Below are positions 1 through 12,266 of a stretch of 64,000 nucleotides of DNA, one piece after another. A model generated the notes under the pieces. The model worked only from the letters and a program-made list of their open reading frames with translations, did not search any database and was not told the DNA's origin. The stretch covers positions 185,593 through 249,592 of the forward strand of contig NZ_OBEK01000004.1 of NCBI RefSeq assembly GCF_900215625.1, read 5' to 3'. Numbering within the stretch: the first letter of the stretch is position 1; every line of letters begins with the position of its first letter. A program made the translations under genes and the position numbers. Origin of the DNA: Terribacillus aidingensis (lineage in GTDB: Bacteria; Bacillota; Bacilli; Bacillales; Amphibacillaceae).

Positions 1-1
1 G

Positions 2-742
2 GAGCATGGCGTACATGTATTATGTGAAAAGCCGCTTGCATCCAACGCAGCCGAAGTGAAGGATTTGATTGAGACTGCTAAACAGCATGATGTGCTGTTA
101 ATGGAAGCGTTGAAAACAACATTTTTGCCGAACTACCGCATCGTCCAGCAGCATTTGGATAAGATTGGACCAATTCGCCGATATGTTGCGCAGCTTTGCC
201 AGTACTCATCTCGTTATGATGCCTACAGGCAAGGGAAAATCTTAAACGCCTTCAATCCAGAGCTTAGTAACGGAGCTACAATGGATATCGGTATTTATTG
301 CTTGTATCCACTTATTGCATTGTTTGGTAAGCCGCAGGAGATAAAAGCGAGCGGGACGTTGCTCGAATCAGGCGTGGACGGACAAGCAACCATTACGCTA
401 TCGTATGAAGGAATGGAGGCAGTCGTTTATTATTCCAAAATCACCAGCTCCACACAGCCTTCTGAAATTCAAGGGGAAGATGCAACCATTAAGATCGACC
501 ATATCGGCCATTTTGAAGATGTCACGATTCAATATCATGACAGCACCGAAGAAACGATTAGCGGACCGCAGGATAATGAGCACCGTATGGTATACGAGAT
601 AGAAGAATTTGTAAACTTAATTCAATCCGGTAAACGAGAATCCAGTACGAATACGCATGAATTGGCGCTTGCTGTAGCAGAAATTATGGATAAAGCACGC
701 AGCCAAATCGGCTTAGTATTCCCTGCTGATCGAATCCAATGA
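2..742 (+). CDS. Gfo/Idh/MocA family oxidoreductase (5' partial)
   Basis: The reading frame is already open at base 2 and runs to a TGA at 740-742, so the start lies before the window and the N-terminal Rossmann half is missing. The first residues read GVHVLCEKPLASN, the EKP motif of the Gfo/Idh/MocA family, whose lysine contacts substrate and cofactor. The rest matches the family's alpha/beta C-terminal domain (MDIGIYCLYPLIALFG). These are NAD(P)-dependent dehydrogenases acting on sugars, inositols or related compounds. The substrate cannot be told from this fragment. A GTG at 56 lies inside the EKP region and is not a credible start. A strong terminator follows. Confidence 0.85.
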   Translation, partial: EHGVHVLCEKPLASNAAEVKDLIETAKQHDVLLMEALKTTFLPNYRIVQQHLDKIGPIRRYVAQLCQYSSRYDAYRQGKILNAFNPELSNGATMDIGIYCLYPLIALFGKPQEIKASGTLLESGVDGQATITLSYEGMEAVVYYSKITSSTQPSEIQGEDATIKIDHIGHFEDVTIQYHDSTEETISGPQDNEHRMVYEIEEFVNLIQSGKRESSTNTHELALAVAEIMDKARSQIGLVFPADRIQ

Positions 743-747
743 ACAAG

Positions 748-778
748 AAAAGCCTGGCAATCCGATGCCAGGCTTTCT
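748..778 (+). terminator. Rho-independent terminator after the dehydrogenase
   Basis: The arms AAAGCCTGGCA and TGCCAGGCTTT pair perfectly around a six-base loop, followed by a short T-rich stretch. It separates the dehydrogenase from the pcrB operon. Confidence 0.85.
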
Positions 779-816
779 TCGTTCGTCAACTGTTCGTATT
801 TTCCTCTGGCAACCAC

Positions 817-845
817 TAAATTATCCCGTCGATTTTTGCTATAAT
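817..845 (+). promoter_or_regulatory. Extended -10 promoter for pcrB-pcrA-ligA-camS
   Basis: TTGCTATAAT ends at 845. It is a consensus -10 with an upstream TGN extension, which compensates for a weak -35 (TAAATT, 17 bases upstream). It is the only good promoter between the terminator and pcrB. Confidence 0.6.
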
Positions 846-880
846 GTACGTTATGGAAGCAAGTAATGGAGGACGTACAC

Positions 881-1564
881 GTGTATAACATGAAAGAGTG
901 GAAACATATATTCAAGCTTGATCCGGCCAAAGATATTGACGATGAGGATTTAGAGAAAATCTGCGAGTCTGGTACGGATGCGATTATTGTCGGAGGCACG
1001 GACAATGTGACGCTGGATGGTGTACTTGATTTGCTTGCGCGAATTCGCCGTCATACCGTTCCAGTTATTTTAGAGATCAGCAATATGGAGGCAATTACGC
1101 CAGGTTTTGATTACTATTATGTGCCAATGGTGATGAATAGTAAGGACAAGCAATGGATCATGGGGCTGCACCATGAAGCAGTTAAAGCTTACCGTGATAT
1201 GATGCATTGGGACGAAATTGTCATGGAAGGGTATTGTGTCATCAATCCGGATGCCAAAGTGTTTACCCATACGCAATGCAACATGCCGACTGAGGATGAT
1301 ACAATCGCTTATGCTTATATGGCAGAGCATATGTACAAGCTCCCCGTTTTTTATTTAGAAAACAGCGGCGCTTATGCAGATCCGGCACTCGTACAAAAAG
1401 TGAAAAAGCAGCTGTCAAATACGCTGTTATTTTACGGGGGCGGCATTACGTCAGCCGAGCAAGCAGCAGAGATGAAGCAGCATGCGGATGTGATTATTGT
1501 CGGAAACCACGTGTATGATAATATAAAGGCTGCTCTGAAGACAGTCAAAGCAGTAAAAGGATAG
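881..1564 (+). CDS. pcrB: Heptaprenylglyceryl phosphate synthase PcrB
   Basis: PcrB transfers a heptaprenyl chain from heptaprenyl diphosphate to sn-glycerol-1-phosphate, making an archaeal-type ether lipid precursor on the cytoplasmic side. The 227-residue product is a full-length TIM barrel with the family marks [25 protein letters not shown], the acidic EGYCVINP segment and the C-terminal phosphate-binding FYGGGI and VGNHVYD loops. I chose the GTG at 881 because GGAGG at 869-873 sits seven bases upstream and the protein then begins as Bacillus PcrB does (MYNMKEWKH). An ATG at 866 would bury that site. It is the first gene of the operon, with pcrA 19 bases downstream. Confidence 0.95.
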   Translation: MYNMKEWKHIFKLDPAKDIDDEDLEKICESGTDAIIVGGTDNVTLDGVLDLLARIRRHTVPVILEISNMEAITPGFDYYYVPMVMNSKDKQWIMGLHHEAVKAYRDMMHWDEIVMEGYCVINPDAKVFTHTQCNMPTEDDTIAYAYMAEHMYKLPVFYLENSGAYADPALVQKVKKQLSNTLLFYGGGITSAEQAAEMKQHADVIIVGNHVYDNIKAALKTVKAVKG

Positions 1565-1583
1565 AAATAAAGGCGGTGCAAAC

Positions 1584-3803
1584 ATGAGCCAATTGGCGAA
1601 TGATTTAATAAATGGATTAAATAAAGAGCAAGCAGAAGCTGTGCAGCATACGGAAGGACCGCTTTTAATTATGGCAGGAGCCGGAAGCGGGAAGACCCGC
1701 GTGCTGACGAACCGTATTGCTTATCTGCTTGGAGAAAAAGAAGTGTCGCCGCGCAGTATATTGGCGATTACTTTCACAAACAAAGCAGCTCGTGAAATGC
1801 GGGAACGTGTGCACAAATTAGTCGGAGAAGAAGGCGCTCAGATTTGGGTTTCGACTTTCCACTCCATGTGTGTACGCATTTTACGTCGCGATATAGACAG
1901 AATAGGATACAACAGCAACTTTTCTATTTTGGATACGAGTGACCAGCTGTCTGTTATTAAGCAGGCACTGAAACGGCTTAATCTGGATCCTAAACAATAT
2001 GATCCGCGTGCCATGCTAGGCGCTATCAGTTCATCTAAAAACGAATTGATTACGCCGGAAGAGTACCTCAAAGAAGCAGGTAGCTTGTATGAGAAGAAAG
2101 TGGCCGAAGTATTTGATTTGTATCAAAAAACATTGCGCCGCAATCAGTCACTCGATTTTGATGATTTGATCATGCAAACGATTCAGCTGTTTGACCGCGT
2201 GCCGGAAGTATTGCAATACTACCAGCGCCGTTTCCAATACATCCACGTAGATGAGTACCAGGATACCAACCACGCGCAGTATCGTTTGGTAAACCAGCTG
2301 GCATCCCGTTATAAAAATCTTTGTGTGGTAGGGGACTCTGACCAATCGATTTACCGCTGGCGCGGAGCTGATATTGCGAATATCCTCTCCTTTGAAAAGG
2401 ATTATCCAAATGCAAAGGTCGTTATGCTCGAACAAAATTACCGCTCGACGAAGACGATTCTTGATGCAGCCAACAAAGTAATTGGCAACAACACAGGACG
2501 CAAGCCGAAGAATTTGTGGACGGATAACATGGATGGTTCCAAGCTGCGTTATTACGAAGCAGCGACAGAGCGGGACGAAGCTTTGTACGTGACAGAGAAG
2601 ATTGAAGAGATGGTTATTACCGAAAAGAAAAAGCATTATCGCGATATTGCAATCTTGTACCGCACGAATGCCCAGTCTCGTTCGATTGAGGAAACGTTCG
2701 TAAAAGCAGGCGTTCCGTATCAAATGATTGGCGGCACGAAGTTCTATGACCGCAAAGAAATCAAAGATATGCTCGCTTATCTTCGCTTAATTGCCAACCC
2801 AGATGATGATATCAGCTTTGAGCGTGTCGTTAATGAACCAAAACGCGGTATTGGGAAAACTTCTATCGAGAAATTGCAAGCTTATGCGAACATGCATGAG
2901 ATATCTTTGTTCGATACATTAAAAGAAGTCGATTTCACCGGTGTCAGTGCGAAAGCTGCCAATGCACTGAGTGAATTCGGAACGATGATCAGCAACTGGA
3001 CGAAGCAAGTTGAATTTTTAACAGCGACAGATATGGTGCAGCAAGTGCTGGAAGGATCAGGCTATGAAGAGATGCTGCGTGCGGAGAAAAGCATCGAATC
3101 ACAAAGTCGTCTGGAGAACTTAGAAGAGTTCAAAACAGTAACGAAAAACTTTGAGCAAACGAGTGAGGATAAGTCATTGATTGCCTTCCTGACTGATCTT
3201 GCCTTGATTGCAGATATTGATTCGATGGATGAAGATCCAGCCAGCGACGACAAGGTCATCTTAATGACACTGCACGGTGCAAAAGGACTGGAGTTTCCGG
3301 TTGTGTTCCTTATCGGAATGGAAGAGAATGTCTTCCCGCACAGCCGTTCACAAATGGACGAAACAGAGATGGAAGAAGAACGCCGTCTTGCGTATGTTGG
3401 AATTACCCGTGCGGAAGAAGAGCTCTATCTTACTCGTGCAAAGATGCGGACATTATTTGGCCGGACAAACATGAATCCAGTCAGCCGCTTTATTAGTGAG
3501 ATTCCAAGTGAACTGCTGGAAGGGGTGCAGGAAACGAGACAAAATCCCTTTGGCCAAAGCAGCAAACAAGCGGCAGCTCAAAAGCAGGCTCCTAAGCGTG
3601 TTGTACGCAAGCCGAAGCCAAAATCAGGTGCCGATGCACTTGGATGGGGGCTTGGTGATAAGGCTGTTCATAAGAAATGGGGCGAAGGAACAGTCGTGAA
3701 AGTGAACGGCGAAGGAGAAGCAATGGAACTTGATATCGCTTTCCCGGCACCAGTTGGCATTAAGCGCCTGCTCGCGACGTTCGCACCGATTACAAAAGCT
3801 TAA
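1584..3803 (+). CDS. pcrA: ATP-dependent 3'-5' DNA helicase PcrA
   Basis: PcrA is the essential UvrD-family helicase of Gram-positives, used in repair, rolling-circle replication and RecA clearance. The 739-residue product has the usual length and all superfamily 1A motifs: Walker A GAGSGKT near residues 32-38, motif Ia [10 protein letters not shown], motif [10 protein letters not shown], motif [17 protein letters not shown], motif IV QNYRST, motif [11 protein letters not shown] and motif [11 protein letters not shown]. The C-terminal tail ends in a Tudor-like segment ([13 protein letters not shown]) that binds RNA polymerase in related proteins. The ATG is preceded by AAGGCGGTG. ligA starts 15 bases after the stop, as in other Bacillaceae. 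Confidence 0.98.
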   Translation: MSQLANDLINGLNKEQAEAVQHTEGPLLIMAGAGSGKTRVLTNRIAYLLGEKEVSPRSILAITFTNKAAREMRERVHKLVGEEGAQIWVSTFHSMCVRILRRDIDRIGYNSNFSILDTSDQLSVIKQALKRLNLDPKQYDPRAMLGAISSSKNELITPEEYLKEAGSLYEKKVAEVFDLYQKTLRRNQSLDFDDLIMQTIQLFDRVPEVLQYYQRRFQYIHVDEYQDTNHAQYRLVNQLASRYKNLCVVGDSDQSIYRWRGADIANILSFEKDYPNAKVVMLEQNYRSTKTILDAANKVIGNNTGRKPKNLWTDNMDGSKLRYYEAATERDEALYVTEKIEEMVITEKKKHYRDIAILYRTNAQSRSIEETFVKAGVPYQMIGGTKFYDRKEIKDMLAYLRLIANPDDDISFERVVNEPKRGIGKTSIEKLQAYANMHEISLFDTLKEVDFTGVSAKAANALSEFGTMISNWTKQVEFLTATDMVQQVLEGSGYEEMLRAEKSIESQSRLENLEEFKTVTKNFEQTSEDKSLIAFLTDLALIADIDSMDEDPASDDKVILMTLHGAKGLEFPVVFLIGMEENVFPHSRSQMDETEMEEERRLAYVGITRAEEELYLTRAKMRTLFGRTNMNPVSRFISEIPSELLEGVQETRQNPFGQSSKQAAAQKQAPKRVVRKPKPKSGADALGWGLGDKAVHKKWGEGTVVKVNGEGEAMELDIAFPAPVGIKRLLATFAPITKA

Positions 3804-5825
<2,022 letters not shown>

Positions 5826-5838
5826 AGAGGAGAAACAC

Positions 5839-7053
5839 ATGAAAAAAATAGCAGGTGTTCTTGGTATAGGAGCACTCTTTTTGCTGGCAAGCTGCGGACC
5901 GGTAGGAAACGGTGAAGAAGAAGTAAAGCAGGAAACAGCAGACGGCGGGGAAAAAACGTCGGTTGTTTCCAGCTATAATTATTCAGATGAAGAATATAAA
6001 GTACTGCTTCCTTACGAAAACAGCAAAGCCAAAGGTGTTGTGAATTACGAAACGAGCGCAGCACGTGGCGTAATTATCAATCAGATTGCCAACCGATTGG
6101 ATATTAGTGAGGTCGAGGAAGGCCTGCGTAATCATTCCAAGGATGTATTTAGTCCGGAGGATTATTATTTCCGTGAAGGGCAAATGCTCGATAGCGACAC
6201 GCTGTACAGCTGGCTGAGCCGTTATTCAAAGGCGCAAAAAGATAAAGATGGAAAAATCTCTAATGAAGAAAAAGCAAAAGAACTTGGTCTGAATCCAGAG
6301 TTGAACGAAGATGAAGCAAAGGAGGATGATTTCCGCGATAACCCGAAATATCTTTCTCACATTCTTGAGCAGGACTATATGACAGAGGATGACAACGGCG
6401 ACATTAAACTGGGCGGAGTTTCTATTGCACTTGCCATGAAATCGGAATACCAATTTACAACAGGCGGTAAAGGTCCTTACCGTGAAGAAATTTCACAAGA
6501 CGAGATGCTTTCGCAAGCCAATGAGATGGCGAAGAAAATTGTAGAAAGAATGCGAGAAAAAGAAGGACTTGGGCAAGTGCCAATTCATATCGCCATCTAT
6601 CGTGAAGCAAAGAAAGAATCTGTTGTACCTGGTAACTTTGTTGCAGAAACGACAGTAGAAGAAGGCAGCAGTTCGGTAGGAGATTGGAAGAAAATCAAGG
6701 AAGATAACGTCTTGTTCCCATCGGATGATGCGGAAGAAAACTATCCTGATGAGAGCCAATACATTACCGCTTTTGAAACAAAAGTAGCAAGTTTCTTCCC
6801 GAACTACACAGGAATGGTCGGCAGAGGCTTTTACCAGGATGGCGAGCTGAAAAAGCTGACAATTGATATACCAATTCAATTTGAAGGAAATGCCGAAGTT
6901 GTCGCATTCTCGCAGTATGCATACGGACAGATTATGGATATCTTCCCAAACTATTATGATTTGGAAATGAACATCACATCCAATGATCAAACCGAAGCGC
7001 TCATCACAAGAGAACACGATACAAAAGAACCAAAAGTTTATATTCTTAATTAA
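5839..7053 (+). CDS. camS: CamS family sex pheromone precursor-like lipoprotein
   Basis: A 404-residue secreted lipoprotein. The signal peptide ends in the lipobox LLASC with the cysteine at residue 19. The rest is the CamS domain, including the conserved C-terminal stretch EGNAEVVAFSQYAYGQIMDI. In staphylococci and enterococci, peptides cut from CamS-type signal sequences act as conjugation pheromones. In bacilli the gene (yerH) is simply the conserved neighbour of ligA and its role is unknown. AGAGAGGAG precedes the ATG. There is no clear terminator directly after the stop, only an imperfect inverted repeat near 7098-7154. Confidence 0.92.
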   Translation: MKKIAGVLGIGALFLLASCGPVGNGEEEVKQETADGGEKTSVVSSYNYSDEEYKVLLPYENSKAKGVVNYETSAARGVIINQIANRLDISEVEEGLRNHSKDVFSPEDYYFREGQMLDSDTLYSWLSRYSKAQKDKDGKISNEEKAKELGLNPELNEDEAKEDDFRDNPKYLSHILEQDYMTEDDNGDIKLGGVSIALAMKSEYQFTTGGKGPYREEISQDEMLSQANEMAKKIVERMREKEGLGQVPIHIAIYREAKKESVVPGNFVAETTVEEGSSSVGDWKKIKEDNVLFPSDDAEENYPDESQYITAFETKVASFFPNYTGMVGRGFYQDGELKKLTIDIPIQFEGNAEVVAFSQYAYGQIMDIFPNYYDLEMNITSNDQTEALITREHDTKEPKVYILN

Positions 7054-7266
7054 AGCAGCCAATATAGAGACAAAATTATACAATATTAGACAAGACCAGG
7101 AAAGTATCCCTTGAAAATAGGTAGAGAAGCATACGCTTTAATCCCTACTTTCCCAATATGCTAAAAGCTGGGATGTGTTAAAATGAAAACAGGAACACAT
7201 TCCAGCAATGGTCTTGGGCACAAGCTCTTACGCAGAAAGAAAAAAATGTTTCGAGGTGTAGCCCAA

Positions 7267-8529
7267 ATGGAAATAGGCCCTTTAATTAAACTACATAGAA
7301 TCAAGCAAAATATGACACAAGAAGATCTTGCAGCGGGCATTGTTTCAGAATCCTATCTGTCCAAAATTGAAAACCAAAAAACCGACGCCAGCCCCGAAGT
7401 CATCAGCCTCCTCTGTGAACGACTCGGCATTCAGCTGAACGCAGAGAATGAAGATATGATTAAGGAGAAGGCAGAGGAATGGTACGGCATGCTGTACGAG
7501 GTACACAATGCCGACGAAAGAAGACAGCGATTCGAGGAACTTGAGGTTCTGTTTAAAGCAAATAATTCCGACCATGAAATGTTGTTCGAGATTCAGAAGA
7601 TCAGGTTTTTCTTGGTGGAAGGCAGAGTTGAGGAAGCGAAGGAACAGATTGAACGACTAGAATCACTGGAGAATACTTTTGAGCCAATTCATTTGTTTTA
7701 TTGGAATAAATTTTTGGGGAATTACTATCACGGTGAGAAAGAAAAATTAAATCAAGCATTATCACTCTATCAACAAGCTGAGGGCATTTTAGGGTCTGTT
7801 GATATCACAGAAGATGAATCAGCTGATTTATATTACATTATCAGTATATTGCATAGTAAACTTGTAAATGACCTTAATGCTATGGAATATGCAAATAAAG
7901 CACTAGAGATATTTAGAAATTCATATAAATTTATTCGCTGCGCCCAGTGTCATATCATACTAGGTATAGCCTATAGAAGACTCCATATGTTGGAACAGGC
8001 TATAAAACAATATAATCTTGCAAAGCACTTGGGTGAAATCACAGAATCTAATGAAGTAATACAATTAACGAATCATAACTTGGGTTACTTGCATTCCAGA
8101 GCTGGAAATTCAAAAGAAGCAATAAAGTATTATATGGCTGCATTTGAATTAGAAAATGTGCCTTTAAATTATAAGCTCACTACGGGTACTTCCTTAATAA
8201 GAGAGTTTCTATTAAATAAGGAGTATGACAAAGCTTGTGAGTATATTACTTTTGCTGAGGAAATAATGCAAGCCAACTCTATAAAAACCAAGTTGGTAGA
8301 TTTGGAAATTAAGGTTTTTAAATATATGATAAGCGAAGAGTTTAATAAATTCGAAAGCTTAATGGTAAACGAGTTAATTCCCTATCTCATTGAACAAGAA
8401 GATAATGTATATATAATTATCTATTCTAATATGATTGCTTCATATTATGAAGAGATTAAAAAGTACAAGAACGCTGCCAATTATTATAAGTTAGCTAGCC
8501 GCACTTATGAGAATCTATTGAAAATTTAG
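7267..8529 (+). CDS. PlcR/NprR-type RRNPP transcriptional regulator
   Basis: The N-terminal 60 residues form an XRE-type helix-turn-helix (MTQEDLAAG, SESYLSKIENQK). The remaining 350 or so form a helical TPR-like array (AIKQYNLAKHLGEI, AGNSKEAIKYYMAAFELE, YKNAANYYKLASRTYENL). This is the architecture of RRNPP regulators, which bind re-imported signal peptides through the TPRs and switch DNA binding. I chose the ATG at 7267, which has GAGGTG eight bases upstream and gives 420 residues. An in-frame ATG at 7183 would add a 28-residue basic leader unlike the family. The peptide gene follows 12 bases later. The genes it controls are not evident from the sequence. Confidence 0.85.
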   Translation: MEIGPLIKLHRIKQNMTQEDLAAGIVSESYLSKIENQKTDASPEVISLLCERLGIQLNAENEDMIKEKAEEWYGMLYEVHNADERRQRFEELEVLFKANNSDHEMLFEIQKIRFFLVEGRVEEAKEQIERLESLENTFEPIHLFYWNKFLGNYYHGEKEKLNQALSLYQQAEGILGSVDITEDESADLYYIISILHSKLVNDLNAMEYANKALEIFRNSYKFIRCAQCHIILGIAYRRLHMLEQAIKQYNLAKHLGEITESNEVIQLTNHNLGYLHSRAGNSKEAIKYYMAAFELENVPLNYKLTTGTSLIREFLLNKEYDKACEYITFAEEIMQANSIKTKLVDLEIKVFKYMISEEFNKFESLMVNELIPYLIEQEDNVYIIIYSNMIASYYEEIKKYKNAANYYKLASRTYENLLKI

Positions 8530-8541
8530 GAGGTCTATTTA

Positions 8542-8670
8542 ATGAAAAAAATTATCATTGCTGTTGCAGTTGTAGTTACATTAGGTGCAAGTTTCTTACT
8601 CTCAAATGATGATGTCCACACTGCTGACAACCAGCCAGGGATTTATACGATCATAAATCTACCATTCTAA
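8542..8670 (+). CDS. Candidate signalling propeptide (PapR-like) for the RRNPP regulator
   Basis: A 42-codon ORF with an excellent ribosome site, AGGAGGT, overlapping the stop of the regulator, and a terminator right after it. The product starts MKKIIIAVAVVV, a basic-hydrophobic export signal, followed by a polar segment and the C terminus GIYTIINLPF. PapR of Bacillus cereus has a similar size, position and layout and is matured to a short C-terminal peptide containing LPF. I infer that this is the cognate pheromone precursor. The exact mature peptide cannot be read from the sequence. Confidence 0.8.
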   Translation: MKKIIIAVAVVVTLGASFLLSNDDVHTADNQPGIYTIINLPF

Positions 8671-8697
8671 AAATGCAGCATATTGCTGCATTTTTTC
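8671..8697 (+). terminator. Terminator of the regulator-peptide cassette
   Basis: AATGCAGCA and TGCTGCATT pair around a two- to three-base loop, followed by TTTTTTCTTTTT. It begins at the peptide gene's stop codon, so the two genes form a closed cassette. Confidence 0.9.
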
Positions 8698-8776
8698 TTT
8701 TTCCTAAGAAGGAGATTCCAAACCTTCACCGAATATATACAACATGTACTATTTCCCTTAAGTAAGACCCTCAATT

Positions 8777-8816
8777 GCTCGCTTTATTTTCGAATAAGGC
8801 GGGCTTTTTCTTTTTG
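8777..8816 (+). terminator. Second terminator upstream of gatCAB
   Basis: GCTCGCTTTATT and AATAAGGCGGGC pair with G-T pairs around a TTCG loop, followed by TTTTTCTTTTT. No gene lies directly upstream, so it may be a leftover from the ancestral gene that once preceded gatC. Confidence 0.8.
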
Positions 8817-8827
8817 TGGTGCTGGAC

Positions 8828-8856
8828 TTCGTTTGTTGATTAAAACGTGCTAAAAT
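8828..8856 (+). promoter_or_regulatory. Probable promoter of gatCAB
   Basis: TAAAAT at 8851-8856 is preceded by TGC, giving an extended -10. TTCGTT lies 17 bases upstream as a weak -35. It is placed between the terminator at 8816 and gatC. Confidence 0.45.
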
Positions 8857-8947
8857 AGTTATATGTTATAGTCTGGTTGCTTTACGGCAGCTCCTTTTGC
8901 TATGATCATTTTTATATACATGTATGGTGAATTCCGGAGGTGACAGT

Positions 8948-9238
8948 ATGTCAGAGATTACGAAAGAACAGGTTTTGCATGTTGCGCATTTGGCGCGTCT
9001 TGCCATTACTGATGAAGAAGCAGAAAAAATGACGAAGGAACTCGATGCGATTATTGGGTATGCTGAGCTTTTGAATGAGCTTGATACGGATAACGTGGAG
9101 CCTACGACACACGTGCTTGATTTGAAGAACGTCATGCGTGAGGATGAACCGCGTAAATGGATCGACCGGGAGGATGCATTGAAGAATGCACCGGATGAGA
9201 AGAATGGCCAGTTCCGTGTGCCGTCGATTTTGGACTAA
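8948..9238 (+). CDS. gatC: Asp-tRNA(Asn)/Glu-tRNA(Gln) amidotransferase subunit GatC
   Basis: GatC is the small linker subunit of the GatCAB complex that amidates Glu-tRNA(Gln) and Asp-tRNA(Asn) in the cytoplasm. The 96-residue product has the typical start ([18 protein letters not shown]) and the conserved [19 protein letters not shown] segment that wraps GatA. The ATG at 8948 is chosen because GGAGGTGA lies just upstream. An earlier in-frame GTG at 8924 has no ribosome site. gatA follows 11 bases later. Confidence 0.97.
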   Translation: MSEITKEQVLHVAHLARLAITDEEAEKMTKELDAIIGYAELLNELDTDNVEPTTHVLDLKNVMREDEPRKWIDREDALKNAPDEKNGQFRVPSILD

Positions 9239-9249
9239 GGAGGAAGATT

Positions 9250-10716
9250 ATGTCTTTGTTTGATTATACATTGAAAGAATTACAAGAGAAGCTACATAAC
9301 AAAGAGATCACGGTTACGGATCTCGTCGATGCTTCCTATGACCGTATTAAGGAAGTGGATGATGAAGTAAAAGCTTTCTTGACACTTGATGAGGAGAAGG
9401 CGCGTGCTCATGCGAAGGAATTGGACGAGCAGGGCAGCGACAATCCGCTATTCGGTATTCCGATTGGTATTAAAGATAATATCGTAACGAAAGGTCTTCG
9501 TACTACTTGTGCGAGTAAGTTTTTGGATAACTTCACAGACCCGCTTTATGATGCAACAGTTGTTTCCAAGCTGAAAGAGAAAAACACGGTAACGATTGGT
9601 AAGCTGAACATGGATGAATTCGCGATGGGTTCTTCGAATGAGAACTCTGCTTATTTCACAACACGCAACCCATGGAATACAGATTATGTACCAGGCGGAT
9701 CTAGTGGTGCGTCTGCTGCAGCTGTAGCAGCAGGAGAGGTTTTCTTCTCTCTTGGTTCTGATACAGGCGGTTCTATCCGTGAACCAGCAGCATTCTGCGG
9801 CGTTGTCGGCTTGAAGCCTACATACGGTCTTGTTTCCCGTTTCGGTCTAGTTGCATTTGCATCTTCTCTTGACCAAATCGGACCGATGACACGTACAGTA
9901 GAAGACAATGCACACTTGCTGCAAGCAATCGTAGGTCATGACGAAATGGACTCGACAAGTGCTGATGTAGAAATTCCAAATTACACAGAAGCATTGAAAC
10001 AAGATGTGAAAGGTCTTCGCATCGCGGTTCCTTCTGAATACCTTGGCGAAGGTGTATCCGATGAAGTGCGTGAATCCATTAAATCTGCATTAAAAGTGTA
10101 TGAAGACTTGGGTGCAACTTGGGAAGAAGTTTCCTTGCCGCATTCTCGTTACGCAGTAGCAGCATACTACTTGCTGTCTTCTTCAGAAGCATCTGCAAAC
10201 CTTGCACGCTTTGACGGTGTACGTTACGGCGTACGTTCTACACAAGCGGAGAACATGGTGGATGTGTTCAAATACTCCCGCCGTGATGGTTTCGGTGAGG
10301 AAGTAAAGCGCCGTATCATGCTTGGTACATTTGCGTTAAGCTCTGGTTACTACGATGCTTATTATAAGAAAGCTCAAAAAGCTCGTACATTGATTAAAAA
10401 CGACTTCGATAAAGTGTTCGAAGACTATGATGTAATCGTTGGACCAACTACACCAACTCCTGCTTTCAAAGTGGGCGAAAAGGTGGAAGATCCATTAACA
10501 ATGTATGCAACTGATATCCTGACTATCCCGGTAAACCTTGCAGGTGTTCCAGGAATCTCCCTGCCATGTGGATTCTCAAGTGAAGGGCTGCCGATTGGCT
10601 TGCAAATCATCGGCAAGCATTTTGATGAGGCGACGATCTACCGTGCTGCTCATGCGTTCGAGCAAGCGACAGATCATCACAAACAGAAACCGGCATTGGG
10701 AGGCGTAAAAGGATGA
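9250..10716 (+). CDS. gatA: Glutamyl-tRNA(Gln) amidotransferase subunit GatA
   Basis: GatA is the glutaminase subunit. It releases ammonia from glutamine and channels it to GatB. The 488-residue product carries the amidase signature with the Ser-cisSer-Lys triad: the lysine in GIPIGIKDN (near residue 75), the cis-serine in PGGSSGASA (near 151) and the nucleophile in DTGGSIREP (near 175). Its length matches Bacillus GatA. The ATG has AAGGAGGA upstream. Its last four bases overlap the gatB start (ATGA), which indicates translational coupling. Confidence 0.98.
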   Translation: MSLFDYTLKELQEKLHNKEITVTDLVDASYDRIKEVDDEVKAFLTLDEEKARAHAKELDEQGSDNPLFGIPIGIKDNIVTKGLRTTCASKFLDNFTDPLYDATVVSKLKEKNTVTIGKLNMDEFAMGSSNENSAYFTTRNPWNTDYVPGGSSGASAAAVAAGEVFFSLGSDTGGSIREPAAFCGVVGLKPTYGLVSRFGLVAFASSLDQIGPMTRTVEDNAHLLQAIVGHDEMDSTSADVEIPNYTEALKQDVKGLRIAVPSEYLGEGVSDEVRESIKSALKVYEDLGATWEEVSLPHSRYAVAAYYLLSSSEASANLARFDGVRYGVRSTQAENMVDVFKYSRRDGFGEEVKRRIMLGTFALSSGYYDAYYKKAQKARTLIKNDFDKVFEDYDVIVGPTTPTPAFKVGEKVEDPLTMYATDILTIPVNLAGVPGISLPCGFSSEGLPIGLQIIGKHFDEATIYRAAHAFEQATDHHKQKPALGGVKG

Positions 10717-12143
10717 ATTTCGAAACTATTATCGGACTCGAAGTACACGTAGAGCTGAAGACAAAATCTAAAATCTTCAGCCCGAGCCCAAATGCATTCG
10801 GTGCCGAACCAAATGAAAACACAAACCCAATCGATCTTGGGTACCCAGGTGTGCTTCCTGTTTTAAATAAAGAAGCAGTCAACTTTGCGATGAAAGCTGC
10901 GATGGCACTGAACTGTGAAATCGCAACACATACTAAATTTGACCGAAAAAACTACTTCTATCCGGATAACCCGAAAGCATATCAAATCTCACAATTTGAT
11001 CAGCCAATCGGTGAAAACGGCTGGATTGAAATCGAAGTAGACGGCTATACGAAGAAAATCGGTATCACACGTATCCACATGGAAGAAGATGCTGGTAAAC
11101 TGTCGCACACAGGCGACGGCTATTCTCTCGTCGATTACAACCGTCAAGGTACGCCTCTAATTGAGATCGTATCTGAGCCAGACCTTCGTACACCTGCAGA
11201 AGCATACGCGTACTTGGAAAAGCTACGCAACATTATCCAGTACACGGGCGTTTCTGATGTGAAGATGGAAGAAGGTTCCTTGCGCTGTGATGCCAATATT
11301 TCACTTCGTCCAATTGGACAAGAGAAATTTGGTACAAAAGCAGAGCTGAAGAACTTGAACAGCTTCACATTCGTTCAAAAAGGGCTTGAATTCGAAGAAA
11401 AACGCCAGCAGAAAGTATTGCTTGCCGGCGGTGAAATCCTTCAAGAAACACGCCGTTATGATGAGTCCACAAAAGAGACGATTCTAATGCGTATTAAAGA
11501 AGGCGCTGACGATTACCGTTACTTCCCAGAGCCAGATCTTGTGCCATTGTACATCGACGACGCTTGGAAAGAGCGCATTCGCGCATCTATTCCGGAGCTT
11601 CCGGATGCTCGTAAAGCTCGCTATATAAATGAGCTTGGCTTGCCAGCATACGATGCAATGGTATTGACGCTAAGCGTAGAGATGTCTGACTTCTTTGAAG
11701 CAACATTGAAAGCTGGCGCAGACGCCAAAGGGGCTTCAAACTGGCTGATGGGTGAGGTATCTGCTTACTTGAACAAGCAGCAGAAAGACCTTTCTGATAT
11801 CGCCTTAACTCCTGAAGGTCTATCGAAAATGATTAAACTAATCGAAGACGGCACCATTTCTTCTAAGATGGCGAAGAAAGTATTCGCTGAGCTTGTAGAA
11901 AATGGTGGCGATCCAGAACAAATCGTTAAAGATAAAGGACTTGTTCAAATCTCTGATGAAGGACAGCTGACAGAAATCATCACAGCAATCCTTGATGAGA
12001 ACGAACAGTCTGTTATTGACTTCAAGAACGGGAAAGACCGTGCCCTCGGCTTCCTAGTCGGCCAAGTTATGAAACAGACAAAAGGCCAAGCCAACCCGCC
12101 AATGGTAAACAAAATCCTCGTTGCGGAAATGAATAAGCGCTAA
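10713..12143 (+). CDS. gatB: Aspartyl/glutamyl-tRNA amidotransferase subunit GatB
   Basis: GatB binds the misacylated tRNA, phosphorylates the side-chain carboxylate and amidates it with ammonia from GatA. The 476-residue product opens with [13 protein letters not shown] and contains the kinase-domain signatures [18 protein letters not shown] and [17 protein letters not shown]. The C-terminal YqeY-like tRNA-binding tail ends [20 protein letters not shown]. The start overlaps gatA by four bases. A terminator eight bases after the stop closes the operon. Confidence 0.98.
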   Translation: MNFETIIGLEVHVELKTKSKIFSPSPNAFGAEPNENTNPIDLGYPGVLPVLNKEAVNFAMKAAMALNCEIATHTKFDRKNYFYPDNPKAYQISQFDQPIGENGWIEIEVDGYTKKIGITRIHMEEDAGKLSHTGDGYSLVDYNRQGTPLIEIVSEPDLRTPAEAYAYLEKLRNIIQYTGVSDVKMEEGSLRCDANISLRPIGQEKFGTKAELKNLNSFTFVQKGLEFEEKRQQKVLLAGGEILQETRRYDESTKETILMRIKEGADDYRYFPEPDLVPLYIDDAWKERIRASIPELPDARKARYINELGLPAYDAMVLTLSVEMSDFFEATLKAGADAKGASNWLMGEVSAYLNKQQKDLSDIALTPEGLSKMIKLIEDGTISSKMAKKVFAELVENGGDPEQIVKDKGLVQISDEGQLTEIITAILDENEQSVIDFKNGKDRALGFLVGQVMKQTKGQANPPMVNKILVAEMNKR

Positions 12144-12150
12144 GAAAGAA

Positions 12151-12180
12151 GATCCTGTCTTGTGACAGGGTCTTTTTTTT
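12151..12180 (+). terminator. Terminator of the gatCAB operon
   Basis: GATCCTGTC and GACAGGGTC pair around a TTGT loop, followed by eight T residues. Confidence 0.9.
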
Positions 12181-12266
12181 GTATAGAGGTTTCTATACAT
12201 TCTGCTTGTCGCTTCGTTATTTGATAGACTATAAGCAGAGTGAGGAAAATGGACAGGGGGATGATC

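Noticed and set aside
2148-2723. 191-codon minus-strand ORF inside pcrA
   Set aside because: It is antisense to a complete, conserved helicase gene; a by-product of codon usage.
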